Assembly: GCF_902506535.1 (NCBI RefSeq)
Contig: NZ_LR733824.1
Coordinates: forward strand, 248,001 to 312,000
Source of the DNA: Pseudomonas sp. 8Z
GTDB taxonomy: Bacteria > Pseudomonadota > Gammaproteobacteria > Pseudomonadales > Pseudomonadaceae
DNA length: 64,000 nt
Direction: 5' to 3'
A program made the translations under genes and the position numbers. Positions 31,632 to 40,311 of this stretch are shown here, one piece after another. The notes under the pieces were generated by a model that was not told where the DNA came from, searched no databases, and was given only the letters and a program-made list of their open reading frames with translations. Numbering within the stretch: the first letter of the stretch is position 1; each line of letters opens with the position of its first letter.

Positions 31632-32675
31632 ATGAAAATACTGATCGTTGGGCCGAGCTGGGTAGGCGACATGGTGATGGCGCAGACGCTGTTCCAGTGC
31701 TTGAAACAGCGCCATCCTGGCTGTGAGATCGACGTGCTGGCGCCGGACTGGAGCCGCCCGTTGCTCGAACGCATGCCTGAGGTGCGCGCAGCGCTGAGTC
31801 TGCCGCTGGGTCATGGTGTGCTCGACCTGGGTGCTCGTCGACGTATCGGCAAGTCGCTGGCGGGTCAGTATGACCAAGCCATCTTGCTGCCTAACTCGCT
31901 CAAGTCCGCGCTGGTGCCCTGGTTTGCCGGTATTCCCAAGCGCACTGGCTGGAAAGGCGAAATGCGCTATGGCTTGCTCAACGATATCCGCACGTTGGAT
32001 AAAGGGCGTTACCCGCTGATGATCGAGCGTTTCATGGCGCTGGCTTATGAGCCCGGTGCCCTGTTGGCGCAGCCTTATCCACAGCCGCGCTTGCAGATCG
32101 ATGAGTCCAGCCGCGACGCTGCCCTGGCCAAGTTCGGCTTGCAGCTTGATCGTCCGGTACTGGCGCTTTGTCCGGGCGCGGAGTTCGGCGAGGCCAAGCG
32201 CTGGCCGGCCGAGCACTATGCCAAGGTCGCCGAGGTCAAGATTCGCGAGGGTTGGCAGGTCTGGCTGTTCGGCTCGAAGAACGACCATGCCGGTGGCGAA
32301 GACATTCGCCTACGCCTGATTCCTGGGCTGCGTGAGGAAGTCAGCAACCTATCCGGGCAAACCAGCCTGGCCGAGGCTATCGACCTGATGTCGGCAGCCA
32401 CGGCGGTGGTGTCCAACGATTCCGGTCTGATGCATGTCGCGGCGGCGCTGAATCGTCCGCTGGTGGCGGTTTACGGTTCCACCTCGCCGCAGTTCACGCC
32501 GCCTTTGGCCGATCGTGTTGAAATCGTTCGCTTGGGCTTGGAGTGCAGCCCCTGCTTCGAGCGCACCTGTCGTTACGGCCATTACAACTGCCTGCGTGAG
32601 CTCAAGCCGCGCCCGGTAATCGAGGCGTTGGAACGCCTGGTCGGTGATGCTCTGGTTCTGGTCGAGGGCGACTGA
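31632..32675 (+). CDS. waaF: Heptosyltransferase II
   Basis: A 347-residue GT9 glycosyltransferase that adds the second L-glycero-D-manno-heptose to the LPS inner core from ADP-heptose. MKILIVGPSWVGDMVMAQ is the usual WaaF start; ALCPGAEFGEAKRWP and VSNDSGLMHVAAALNRP (donor site) are the other signatures. The start chosen gives this N-terminus; the ribosome site is weak (GAGGCTGTCC). It is followed two bases later by waaC, which starts the tightly coupled LPS core operon. Confidence 0.96.
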   Translation: MKILIVGPSWVGDMVMAQTLFQCLKQRHPGCEIDVLAPDWSRPLLERMPEVRAALSLPLGHGVLDLGARRRIGKSLAGQYDQAILLPNSLKSALVPWFAGIPKRTGWKGEMRYGLLNDIRTLDKGRYPLMIERFMALAYEPGALLAQPYPQPRLQIDESSRDAALAKFGLQLDRPVLALCPGAEFGEAKRWPAEHYAKVAEVKIREGWQVWLFGSKNDHAGGEDIRLRLIPGLREEVSNLSGQTSLAEAIDLMSAATAVVSNDSGLMHVAAALNRPLVAVYGSTSPQFTPPLADRVEIVRLGLECSPCFERTCRYGHYNCLRELKPRPVIEALERLVGDALVLVEGD

Positions 32676-32677
32676 TC

Positions 32678-33682
32678 TTGCGGGTTCTGATTATCAAGAC
32701 CTCGTCGCTTGGCGATGTGGTGCATACCCTGCCGGCATTGACCGACGCAGCCCGTGCGATTCCCGGTATTCGCTTCGATTGGGTGGTCGAAGAAGGCTTC
32801 GCCGAGATTCCCGCCTGGCATCCGGCGGTGTCCCAGGTGATCCCGGTGGCCATCCGCCGTTGGCGCAAGCATCCGCTGCGCACCTGGCGCAGTGGCGAGT
32901 GGGCGCGCTTCAAAAAACGTCTGCGTGAAACCCGCTACGACCTGGTGATTGACGCTCAGGGGCTGCTCAAAAGCGCCTGGCTGACGCGCTATGTGTCGGC
33001 GCCGGTGGCCGGGCTGGATCGCGATTCGGCGCGTGAGCCGCTGGCCAGCCGTTTCTACGATCGTCGCTACGCGGTGCCCAAGGATCAGCACGCACTTGAG
33101 CGTGTGCGCCAGTTGTTCGCCAAGGCGCTGGACTATCCCTTGTCGGCCGGTGCGGGTGACTACGGGCTGAATCGTGCGGCGATGATGGATGCCTCGGCGC
33201 AGCCCTACCTGGTGTTCCTGCACGGCACCACCTGGGCCAGCAAGCACTGGCCAGAAGCCGATTGGCGCGCCCTGGCCGAGCGCATGGACGAACTGGGTTG
33301 GGCTGTGCGCCTGCCCTGGGGCAACGAGGCGGAGAAGGCGCGCGCCGAACGCATCGCGGCTGGCCTGATGCATGCCGCTGTGCTGCCCAAGTTGAATCTG
33401 GCTGGCGTGGCCAAGGTCATCGCTGGTGCCAGAGCCTGCGTTTCCGTCGACACCGGCCTTGGTCATCTGGCTGCCGCGCTGGATGTACCGAATATTTCCC
33501 TCTACGGCCCGACCCTGCCCGGCAAGGTGGGCGCCTACGGCCGTAGCCAGATTCACCTGTGTGCAAGCGGCCCGAACGCTGGCAACGGTGACCGTGACAA
33601 GCCCTGCTTCGATGGCCTCGGCGCCGAGCGCGTCGGCCTGGAACTGGAGGCGCTGCTGCTGGCGCCTCCCGGCACCCTTTAA
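32678..33682 (+). CDS. waaC: Heptosyltransferase I
   Basis: A 334-residue GT9 enzyme that adds the first heptose to Kdo of the inner core. RVLIIKTSSLGDVVHTLPAL and FDWVVEEGFAEIPAWHP mark WaaC; the donor-binding end is VSVDTGLGHLAAALDVPNISLYGPT (read in parts). It starts at TTG two bases after the waaF stop, so translation is coupled. waaG follows nine bases after its stop. Confidence 0.96.
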   Translation: MRVLIIKTSSLGDVVHTLPALTDAARAIPGIRFDWVVEEGFAEIPAWHPAVSQVIPVAIRRWRKHPLRTWRSGEWARFKKRLRETRYDLVIDAQGLLKSAWLTRYVSAPVAGLDRDSAREPLASRFYDRRYAVPKDQHALERVRQLFAKALDYPLSAGAGDYGLNRAAMMDASAQPYLVFLHGTTWASKHWPEADWRALAERMDELGWAVRLPWGNEAEKARAERIAAGLMHAAVLPKLNLAGVAKVIAGARACVSVDTGLGHLAAALDVPNISLYGPTLPGKVGAYGRSQIHLCASGPNAGNGDRDKPCFDGLGAERVGLELEALLLAPPGTL

Positions 33683-33691
33683 GGAGCGGCT

Positions 33692-34816
33692 ATGCAACTG
33701 GCCTTCGTTCTCTACAAATATTTCCCGTTCGGCGGGTTGCAGCGTGATTTCATGCGTATCGCCCTGGAGTGTCAGGCGCGTGGCCATGCCATCCGCGTCT
33801 ACACGCCGATCTGGGAAGGGGAAAACCCCGCAGGTTTCGATGTGCGTGTGGCGCCAGTGCGGGCGCTGTTCAATCACCGTCGCAACGAAAAATTCACTGC
33901 CTGGCTGCAGGCCGATCTGAAGCGCGACCCGGTCGACCGGGTCATCGGCTTCAACAAGATGCCGGGCCTCGACGTCTACTACGCTGCTGACGGCTGCTTC
34001 GAGGACAAGGCGCAGACCCTGCGCAACCCCATCTACCGGCGCTGGGGTCGCTACAAGCACTTCGCCGAGTACGAGCGCGCGGTTTTCGCACCGGAGTCGA
34101 AGACCGAGATTCTGATGATCTCCGAGGTGCAGCAGCCGCTGTTCATCAAGCATTACAAAACCCCGCTGCAGCGTTTCCACCTGTTGCCGCCGGGCATCGC
34201 CTTTGACCGCCGCGCGCCGGCCAATGCCGCCGAGATTCGCGCCGAGTTTCGCCGTGAATTCAAGCTGGCCGAGGATGACCTGCTGCTGGTGCAGATCGGC
34301 TCCGGTTTCAAGACCAAGGGCCTGGATCGCAGCCTCAAGGCACTGGCCTCGTTGCCGCGTGAATTGCGCAAGCGCACGTGCCTGATCGCCATTGGCCAGG
34401 ACGATCCCAAGCCCTTCCTGCTGCAGATCAAGGCACTGGGCCTGTCCGATCAGGTGCAGATCCTCAAGGGGCGCAGCGATATTCCGCGTTTTCTGCTCGG
34501 CGCTGACCTGCTGATCCATCCGGCCTACAACGAGAACACCGGCACTGTGCTGCTGGAGGCGCTGGTGTCCGGCTTGCCGGTGCTGGTCACTGATGTCTGC
34601 GGCTACGCGCATTACATCGCCGATGCCGATTGCGGCCGTGTCGTGCCCAGCCCCTTCGAGCAGGAGCAGCTCAATCGCATGCTCGCCGATATGCTCGCCG
34701 ACCCCGAGCGCCGTGCGTTCTGGGGGCGTAATGGCCTGGCTTACGCCGACAGCGCTGATCTGTACTCGATGCCGAAAAAGGCCGCCGACGTGATTCTCGC
34801 GGAGAAGCACGCGTGA
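33692..34816 (+). CDS. waaG: LPS core glycosyltransferase WaaG
   Basis: A 374-residue GT-B, GT4-family transferase. It begins MQLAFVLYKYFPFGGLQRDF as in WaaG; QIGSGFKTKGLDRSLKAL is the donor-binding loop and HPAYNENTGTVLLEALVSGLP carries the EX7E motif. In E. coli it adds glucose to heptose II; in P. aeruginosa it is credited with the first galactosamine. AAGGAG is present upstream. Its stop overlaps the waaP start (GTGA). Confidence 0.95.
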   Translation: MQLAFVLYKYFPFGGLQRDFMRIALECQARGHAIRVYTPIWEGENPAGFDVRVAPVRALFNHRRNEKFTAWLQADLKRDPVDRVIGFNKMPGLDVYYAADGCFEDKAQTLRNPIYRRWGRYKHFAEYERAVFAPESKTEILMISEVQQPLFIKHYKTPLQRFHLLPPGIAFDRRAPANAAEIRAEFRREFKLAEDDLLLVQIGSGFKTKGLDRSLKALASLPRELRKRTCLIAIGQDDPKPFLLQIKALGLSDQVQILKGRSDIPRFLLGADLLIHPAYNENTGTVLLEALVSGLPVLVTDVCGYAHYIADADCGRVVPSPFEQEQLNRMLADMLADPERRAFWGRNGLAYADSADLYSMPKKAADVILAEKHA

Positions 34817-35625
34817 AGCTGATCCTCGCTGAACCCTTCAAAAGTCTGTGGGCGAACCGTGATGCCTTCGAGGCTGTCGAGGCGCTGCAGGGCCAGGTCT
34901 ATCGCGAGCTAGAAGGGCGCCGCACCCTGCGCACGGAAGTCGACGGACGTGGCTATTTCGTCAAGATCCACCGTGGCATTGGCTGGGGTGAAATCGCCAA
35001 GAACCTGCTGACGGCCAAGGCGCCGGTGCTGGGCGCCGGTCAGGAGTGGCGGGCGATTCAGCGTCTGACCGAGGCGGGCGTGCCGACCATGACCGCCGTG
35101 GCCTACGGTGAGCGCGGTGCCAATCCCGCACGCCAACACTCGTTCATCGTCACCGAGGAACTGGCGCCGACCGTCGATCTGGAACAGCTCAGCCTCAACT
35201 GGGCCGAGCAACCTCCTAAACCGGCGCTCAAGCGGGCGCTGATCGAGCGGGTGGCGCAGATGACTGGCGGCATGCACCGAGCCGGGGTTAATCATCGCGA
35301 TTGCTACATCTGTCACTTCCTGCTGCACAGTGATCGGCCGATCCAAGCCAGCGACTTGCGCCTGTCGGTGATCGACCTGCACCGTGCTCAAGTCCGTGAG
35401 CGCGTGCCGACCCGCTGGCGCAATAAGGATCTGGCTGGTCTGTACTTTTCGGCGCTAGGCATCGGCCTTACCCGGCGCGACAAACTGCGTTTCCTGCGCA
35501 CCTACTTCCAGCGCCCCTTGCGTCAGATATTGCGCGAAGAGGCGGGCTTGCTCGCCTGGCTGGAGCGTAAGGCTGAACGCCTGTTGCAGCGTTTCGAGCG
35601 CAAGTATGCGAGGCCGCCACAGTGA
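34813..35625 (+). CDS. waaP: LPS core heptose(I) kinase WaaP
   Basis: A 270-residue protein-kinase-fold enzyme that phosphorylates heptose I of the core, essential in P. aeruginosa. The catalytic HRDCYICHFLL has Asp163 and the metal-binding SVIDLHRAQ has Asp188; the ATP lysine is probably Lys51 in YFVKIHRG. All expected residues are present. It starts at GTG inside the waaG stop (GTGA overlap) and overlaps the next gene by four bases, so it is in the same translational chain. Confidence 0.95.
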   Translation: MKLILAEPFKSLWANRDAFEAVEALQGQVYRELEGRRTLRTEVDGRGYFVKIHRGIGWGEIAKNLLTAKAPVLGAGQEWRAIQRLTEAGVPTMTAVAYGERGANPARQHSFIVTEELAPTVDLEQLSLNWAEQPPKPALKRALIERVAQMTGGMHRAGVNHRDCYICHFLLHSDRPIQASDLRLSVIDLHRAQVRERVPTRWRNKDLAGLYFSALGIGLTRRDKLRFLRTYFQRPLRQILREEAGLLAWLERKAERLLQRFERKYARPPQ

Positions 35626-36359
35626 GTGTATGGCGCTTGAACGCGGGGCTGGTGGGGCCACTGGCTGAGGAGTTTGGCTCGCTGCAGTCGGTGTTCGCCA
35701 TTGAAGGCAAGCGGCTGACGCGTGACCCGCTGTCAGAGGTCATTCTGATCGAACGCGAGGGCGTGCGTTATTACGTCAAGCGCTACTGGGGGGCTGGCAA
35801 GGGGCTGCGGCGTTACCTGGGGCGCCCGCGGGTTAAAGCCGAGTGGCAGAATCTCAAGTTGTTCGCCAAGTGGGGCGTGCCGACTGCGCCATTGGTTGCC
35901 TATGGTTTGGAGCGGCGTGCCGGGTCTTTCGCTCGTGGTGCGTTGATTACTCGTGAGCTGGAGCAAACTCGCGATCTAGCCGAGCTGGCGCGCGTGGGCG
36001 ATCAGCGTCTGGGTGATCCGATCTGGGTGCGTAATATCAGTGCACAGTTGGCGCGCAGCACGCGTACCTTGCATGACCACCACTTTACTCATAACGATTT
36101 GAAGTGGCGCAATCTGCTGGTCAATGAGCGCGGTGAGTTGTTTTTTATCGACTGCCCGACTGGAAGTTTCTGGTGGGGGCCGCTGCTGCGCTATCGGATC
36201 GTCAAGGATCTGGCTTGTCTGGATAAAGTGGCCAAGCAGGTGCTTTCGCGCGCCCAGCGCTTGCGCTTCTACCTGCAGTATCGCGGCCGCGACCGCCTCA
36301 ATGACAGTGACAAGCGACGAATTCGGCGGGTGCTGAAGTTTTTCGAGGGCAGGGAATGA
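35622..36359 (+). CDS. wapP: LPS kinase-like protein WapP
   Basis: A 245-residue member of the LPS kinase (Kdo/WaaP) family. The kinase core is complete: Lys53 in YYVKRYW, Asp159 and Asn164 in HNDLKWRN, Asp177 in FFIDCP. It probably phosphorylates a second inner-core heptose site. The symbol follows P. aeruginosa nomenclature from memory. It begins at GTG overlapping waaP and its stop overlaps the following start, so the kinases are translationally coupled. Confidence 0.75.
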   Translation: MSVWRLNAGLVGPLAEEFGSLQSVFAIEGKRLTRDPLSEVILIEREGVRYYVKRYWGAGKGLRRYLGRPRVKAEWQNLKLFAKWGVPTAPLVAYGLERRAGSFARGALITRELEQTRDLAELARVGDQRLGDPIWVRNISAQLARSTRTLHDHHFTHNDLKWRNLLVNERGELFFIDCPTGSFWWGPLLRYRIVKDLACLDKVAKQVLSRAQRLRFYLQYRGRDRLNDSDKRRIRRVLKFFEGRE

Positions 36360-37099
36360 ACGATTTCATTGCAGCTAGCGACCTGGCGCTGCTCGAGGCT
36401 CACGGTTTGGCCAGCTTCGACGCGCTATGGGCGCTGCAACTGCAGGCCGTGGATGAGCCTAATACCGAGCGCGGCGGTTGGAGCAGTGTCTATCGCCTGG
36501 AGCTGGGCGAGCGCGCCTTTTACCTCAAACGCCAGAGCAACCACCTGACGCGCACCTTGCTGCATCCGTTTGGTGAGCCCACCTTTGCCCGTGAATTTCG
36601 CAATATTTGCCGTTACACCGAGCTCGGTATCCCGGCGCTTCAGGCCGCTTTCTTCGCCGAGCGCCGCTTGCCCGGTGAGCGGCGAGCGGTGCTGCTCACG
36701 CGTGCGCTCGATGGCTGGCAAGATCTTGAGCACTGGTTGAGTCATTGGACGAGTTTGGATGCTGTTCAGCAGGCGGCCATTCTGTGGGCTTGCGGCGAGC
36801 TGGCGCGGCGCCTGCACGAGGCGGGGCAGATCCATGGCTGCTTTTACCCTAAGCACATCTTCCTGCGTGAGCAGGGGCCTGGATTCGAAGGGCAACTGAT
36901 CGATCTGGAGAAAACGCGTCCATTACTGTTCGGACAGCGCGACCGGGTCAAGGATCTTGAGCCACTGCTGCGCCGTGCGACGGTCTGGCAGGAGGCTGAT
37001 GTTCGCCGTCTGTTGGCGGCCTACCTTGGGGCTGAGCAAGGGGTCGAAAGCTGGTGGCAGCAGCTCGATTCACGGCGTCGGCACAAGGAGGCGCGTTAA
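36356..37099 (+). CDS. wapQ: LPS kinase-like protein WapQ, catalytic Asp replaced
   Basis: A 247-residue WaaP/InaA-type kinase fold. The lysine in FYLKRQ (Lys58) and the metal Asp in LIDLEKT (Asp183) are in place, but the catalytic loop reads IHGCFYPKHIF: Cys162 stands where WaaP has Asp163 of HRDCYICHF, and His167 aligns with WaaP's His. It may be a pseudokinase that assists WaaP/WapP, or the family may use a different base. The symbol is from memory of PAO1. Its stop shares one base with the next start. Confidence 0.7.
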   Translation: MNDFIAASDLALLEAHGLASFDALWALQLQAVDEPNTERGGWSSVYRLELGERAFYLKRQSNHLTRTLLHPFGEPTFAREFRNICRYTELGIPALQAAFFAERRLPGERRAVLLTRALDGWQDLEHWLSHWTSLDAVQQAAILWACGELARRLHEAGQIHGCFYPKHIFLREQGPGFEGQLIDLEKTRPLLFGQRDRVKDLEPLLRRATVWQEADVRRLLAAYLGAEQGVESWWQQLDSRRRHKEAR

Positions 37100-38544
37100 T
37101 GCGCTTGGCTGAGTTGACGCAGGCCGGGCGTAACCCGGAGCTGCCGCTGACGCTTGACCTAGATGGTCAGAGCCTGCAGCTACAGCAGTGGCTGCGTGTG
37201 CTGCCGGGGCAGCGTTATGTCGCTTTGGCGCAGTGGCAGGGGCGTGCTGTGCTGGCCAAATTGCTGGTCGGTGACAAGGCGCAGCGCCACTATCAGCGCG
37301 AGCTGGAGGGCGCTCAACTGCTGGCCTCTCATGCTTTGCTCACGCCTGAATTGCTGGCTCAGGGGTTTACCGAGGGGCAGGGCGGTTGGCTGCTGTTCGA
37401 TTACCTGCAAGGTGCCGAGAGTTTATGGCAGGCCTGGTGCGCGCGAGCTGGCGAGGCTCTGCTCAGTGAGGGCCAGCAGGCCGTTTTGGGGCAAGCACTG
37501 GCGGCCATCGCGCAGATGCATGCGCAGGGGCTATGGCAGAGCGATCTGCATTTGGACAATCTGCTGCGCCATGACGGTCACCTGTATCTGATCGATGGCG
37601 GCGGCGTTTGCGTCGAAAGTGCGGGGCAGCCGTTGTCCCGTGAGCGCGTGCTGGAAAACCTCGGAGTGTTTTTCGCCCAGTTGCCAGCAGAGCTTGAGCC
37701 TTATCTCGAAGAGCTGCTAATCCACTATCTGCTGGTCAATGGCGAGCATGCTCTGCCGCTGGAAAGGCTCCAGGCTGAAGTGCTCAAGGTGCGCCGTTGG
37801 CGTCTGCGCGATTACATGAAGAAAATCGCTCGCGATTGCACGCTGTTTGCTGCACAGCGTGGCGCGAGCCTGCTGCGGGTCGTGCGCCGCGAGCGTGCCG
37901 CTGAGCTGGCCGAGCTGTTGGCTGATCCCGATTCCCGACTCGCTGCCGGGCGTTCGCTGAAACAGGGCGGCAGTGCGACGGTGGCTCAGGTCGAGGTGGC
38001 CGGGCGCACCCTGGTGGTCAAACGCTACAACATCAAGAACCTGATGCATTGGCTCAAGCGCTGCTGGCGGCCGAGCCGCGCCTGGCATAGCTGGCGCGAG
38101 GGCAATCGCTTGCAATTGCTGGGGATTGCCACGCCGACGCCGCTGGCTGTGCTGGAACGGCGCTGTTGCTGGTTGCGTAGCCGCGCCTACCTGATTACTG
38201 ACTATTGTGGCGGTCAGGATATACTTACGCGTTTTGCGGGTTACCAACAGGCCGCTGTGCCGCAGAACGAGCTGCTGGCTCTGGAGCGACTGTTCGCAGC
38301 GCTGCTGCGTGAGCGCATCAGTCATGGCGATTTCAAGGGCACCAACCTGTTCTGGGATGACGCGCAGGGCGCCTGGTCGCTGATCGACCTCGACGCCATG
38401 AGGCAGCATCGCAATGCGCGTAGTTTCGCCAAGGCCTATGCCCGCGACCGCGCCCGTTTTCTGCGCAACTGGCCAGCGGATTCCGCTCTGCACCAGTTGC
38501 TCGACCAACGCTTACCGCAGGTGCCCGGCACCTGCCCGAATTAG
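37099..38544 (+). CDS. Tandem two-domain LPS kinase-like protein
   Basis: A 481-residue protein built from two LPS-kinase-like domains. The first (about 30-235) has Lys54 in VLAKLLV, catalytic Asp149 and Asn154 in QSDLHLDNLL, and Asp166 in LIDGGG. The second (about 280-480) has Lys308 in LVVKRYN, HGD with Asp411 and Asn416 in ISHGDFKGTNLF, and Asp430 in LIDLD. Both look catalytically competent, although the first lacks the loop histidine. The likely role is phosphorylation of core sugars at one or two sites. The start is the ATG overlapping the wapQ stop, 45 bases after an earlier in-frame ATG. From memory PAO1 has a counterpart, PA5006. Confidence 0.75.
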   Translation: MRLAELTQAGRNPELPLTLDLDGQSLQLQQWLRVLPGQRYVALAQWQGRAVLAKLLVGDKAQRHYQRELEGAQLLASHALLTPELLAQGFTEGQGGWLLFDYLQGAESLWQAWCARAGEALLSEGQQAVLGQALAAIAQMHAQGLWQSDLHLDNLLRHDGHLYLIDGGGVCVESAGQPLSRERVLENLGVFFAQLPAELEPYLEELLIHYLLVNGEHALPLERLQAEVLKVRRWRLRDYMKKIARDCTLFAAQRGASLLRVVRRERAAELAELLADPDSRLAAGRSLKQGGSATVAQVEVAGRTLVVKRYNIKNLMHWLKRCWRPSRAWHSWREGNRLQLLGIATPTPLAVLERRCCWLRSRAYLITDYCGGQDILTRFAGYQQAAVPQNELLALERLFAALLRERISHGDFKGTNLFWDDAQGAWSLIDLDAMRQHRNARSFAKAYARDRARFLRNWPADSALHQLLDQRLPQVPGTCPN

Positions 38545-38556
38545 AGGCTTACACCT

Positions 38557-40311
38557 GTGGCATTGACCATTCTCGGCCTGTCCGGCGCCCTCAGTCACGA
38601 CCCTTCCGCTGCCTTGTATATCGACGGCAAGCTGATCGCGGCGGTGGAAGAGGAGCGCTTCGTGCGCGATAAGCACGCGAAGAACCGCATGCCTTACGAG
38701 TCAGCCAAGTTCTGCCTGGAGCAGGCGGGCATCAAACCGTCCGACGTTGACGTGGTGGCCATTCCCTTCGCGCCCATCAGCATCTTCGAGAAGGCCCGCT
38801 GGCAGTACGCCAAGCGCTACGCCTACGCACCGGACCGCGCGCTGGACGCCATCCTGTTCGGCAACCGCCGTTACAAGCGCTATAAAAAGCGCATCGAATG
38901 GTGCCTGGTGCAGCTCGGCTTCGACCTGAAGAAGGTCAAGATCGAACCGGTCGAGCACCATCTGGCACACGCCTCCAGTGCCTATCACTGCTCGGGCTTC
39001 AAGGAAAAAACCGCGATCCTTGGCATCGACGGCAAGGGCGAGTACGCCACCACCTTCTTCGGCTACGGCGAAAACGGCAAGATCCACAAGATCAAGGAGT
39101 TCTACGATCCGGATTCGCTCGGCGGCCTGTATGGTGCGATCACCGAGTTCCTCGGTTTCGAGATGCTCGATGGCGAGTTCAAGGTCATGGGCATGGCGCC
39201 CTACGGCGACGCCAGCAAGTACGATTTCTCGCGTCTGGCCAAGTTCGAGAACGGTGAGCTGATCATCAACACCGAGTACGCCAACGTCATCGGTTTCCGT
39301 CGCTACAAGGAAAAGGGCAAGGGTTACTACTTCTCGCCCAAGCTGATCGAGTGGCTCGGCCCGAAACGCGAAGGCGACATCGCCGACGATCCGTACATCC
39401 ATTACGCGGCCAGCATGCAAGCGCTGTTCGAGAAGCTGGCGCTGCAGATGATGGAGTACTACCTGGGCGACATCCTGCGTGAGACCGGCAAGATCGCCTT
39501 CGCCGGCGGTTGTGCGCTGAACGTCAAACTGAACCAGAAGATCATCGCCCGCGATGACGTCAAGGAGCTGTTCGTGCAACCGGCCTCTGGCGATGCCGGT
39601 ACGGCTGTCGGCGCTGCCGCCTACGTGTCGAACCAGCGTGGCGTGCCGGTGGAGAAGATGGAGCACGTTTACCTCGGCCCGTCCTACTCCAACGAAGACG
39701 TCATCGCCGCCTGCGCCAAGCACCCGAACAAGCCGGTGTTCAAACGCATCGAAAACACCCCCGAGCGCATCGCCCGGATCATGGTCGATGGCAACCCGGT
39801 GGCCTGGTTCCAGGGCCGTATGGAGTTCGGCCCGCGCGCCCTCGGCGGCCGTTCGATCATCGGTTGCCCGAGCGTGCCGGGCGTGGCTGACCGCATCAAC
39901 GAACAGATCAAGTTCCGCGAGCGCTGGAGACCCTTCTGCCCGTCGATGCTCGACACCGTGGCGGCGAAGATGCTCAAGGTTGACCACCCGAGCCCGTTCA
40001 TGACCTTCACCTTCGAAGTCAACGAAGAGTGGAAGGAGCGCGTTGGCGAGGTGGTGCACGAGGACGGCACCTCGCGTGCGCAGGTGCTGGAACGTCAGTA
40101 CAACCCGCGCTGGTACGACCTGATGCTGGAGCTGGAGAAGCTGACGGGCAATGGCGTGTCGCTGAACACCTCGCTCAACCGCCGCGGCGAACCGATGATC
40201 TGTTCGCCGACCGATGCGCTGAACATGTTCTACGGTTCGGATCTGCAGTACCTGATCATGGAAGACGTGCTCGTGGTCAAGGATGGCAAGGATTGGTATG
40301 ACGGCGTCTGA
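38557..40311 (+). CDS. wapO: LPS core carbamoyltransferase (NodU/CmcH family)
   Basis: A 584-residue O-carbamoyltransferase. The N-terminal domain opens ILGLSGALSHDPSAALYIDGK and has EHHLAHASSAYHCSGF with the carbamoyl-adenylate histidines; the C-terminal domain has FQGRMEFGPRALGGRSII and FRERWRPFCPSM. Such enzymes move carbamoyl from carbamoyl phosphate, through carbamoyl-AMP, to a sugar hydroxyl; in P. aeruginosa core the acceptor is galactosamine or heptose II. It starts at GTG 12 bases after the kinase gene. Its GC content is visibly higher than that of the genes after 42.7 kb. The symbol is from memory. Confidence 0.85.
   Translation: MALTILGLSGALSHDPSAALYIDGKLIAAVEEERFVRDKHAKNRMPYESAKFCLEQAGIKPSDVDVVAIPFAPISIFEKARWQYAKRYAYAPDRALDAILFGNRRYKRYKKRIEWCLVQLGFDLKKVKIEPVEHHLAHASSAYHCSGFKEKTAILGIDGKGEYATTFFGYGENGKIHKIKEFYDPDSLGGLYGAITEFLGFEMLDGEFKVMGMAPYGDASKYDFSRLAKFENGELIINTEYANVIGFRRYKEKGKGYYFSPKLIEWLGPKREGDIADDPYIHYAASMQALFEKLALQMMEYYLGDILRETGKIAFAGGCALNVKLNQKIIARDDVKELFVQPASGDAGTAVGAAAYVSNQRGVPVEKMEHVYLGPSYSNEDVIAACAKHPNKPVFKRIENTPERIARIMVDGNPVAWFQGRMEFGPRALGGRSIIGCPSVPGVADRINEQIKFRERWRPFCPSMLDTVAAKMLKVDHPSPFMTFTFEVNEEWKERVGEVVHEDGTSRAQVLERQYNPRWYDLMLELEKLTGNGVSLNTSLNRRGEPMICSPTDALNMFYGSDLQYLIMEDVLVVKDGKDWYDGV

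Noticed and set aside
38701-40059. A 452-codon antisense frame opposite the carbamoyltransferase
   Set aside because: The plus strand codes a complete carbamoyltransferase; the antisense is a third-position GC artefact.
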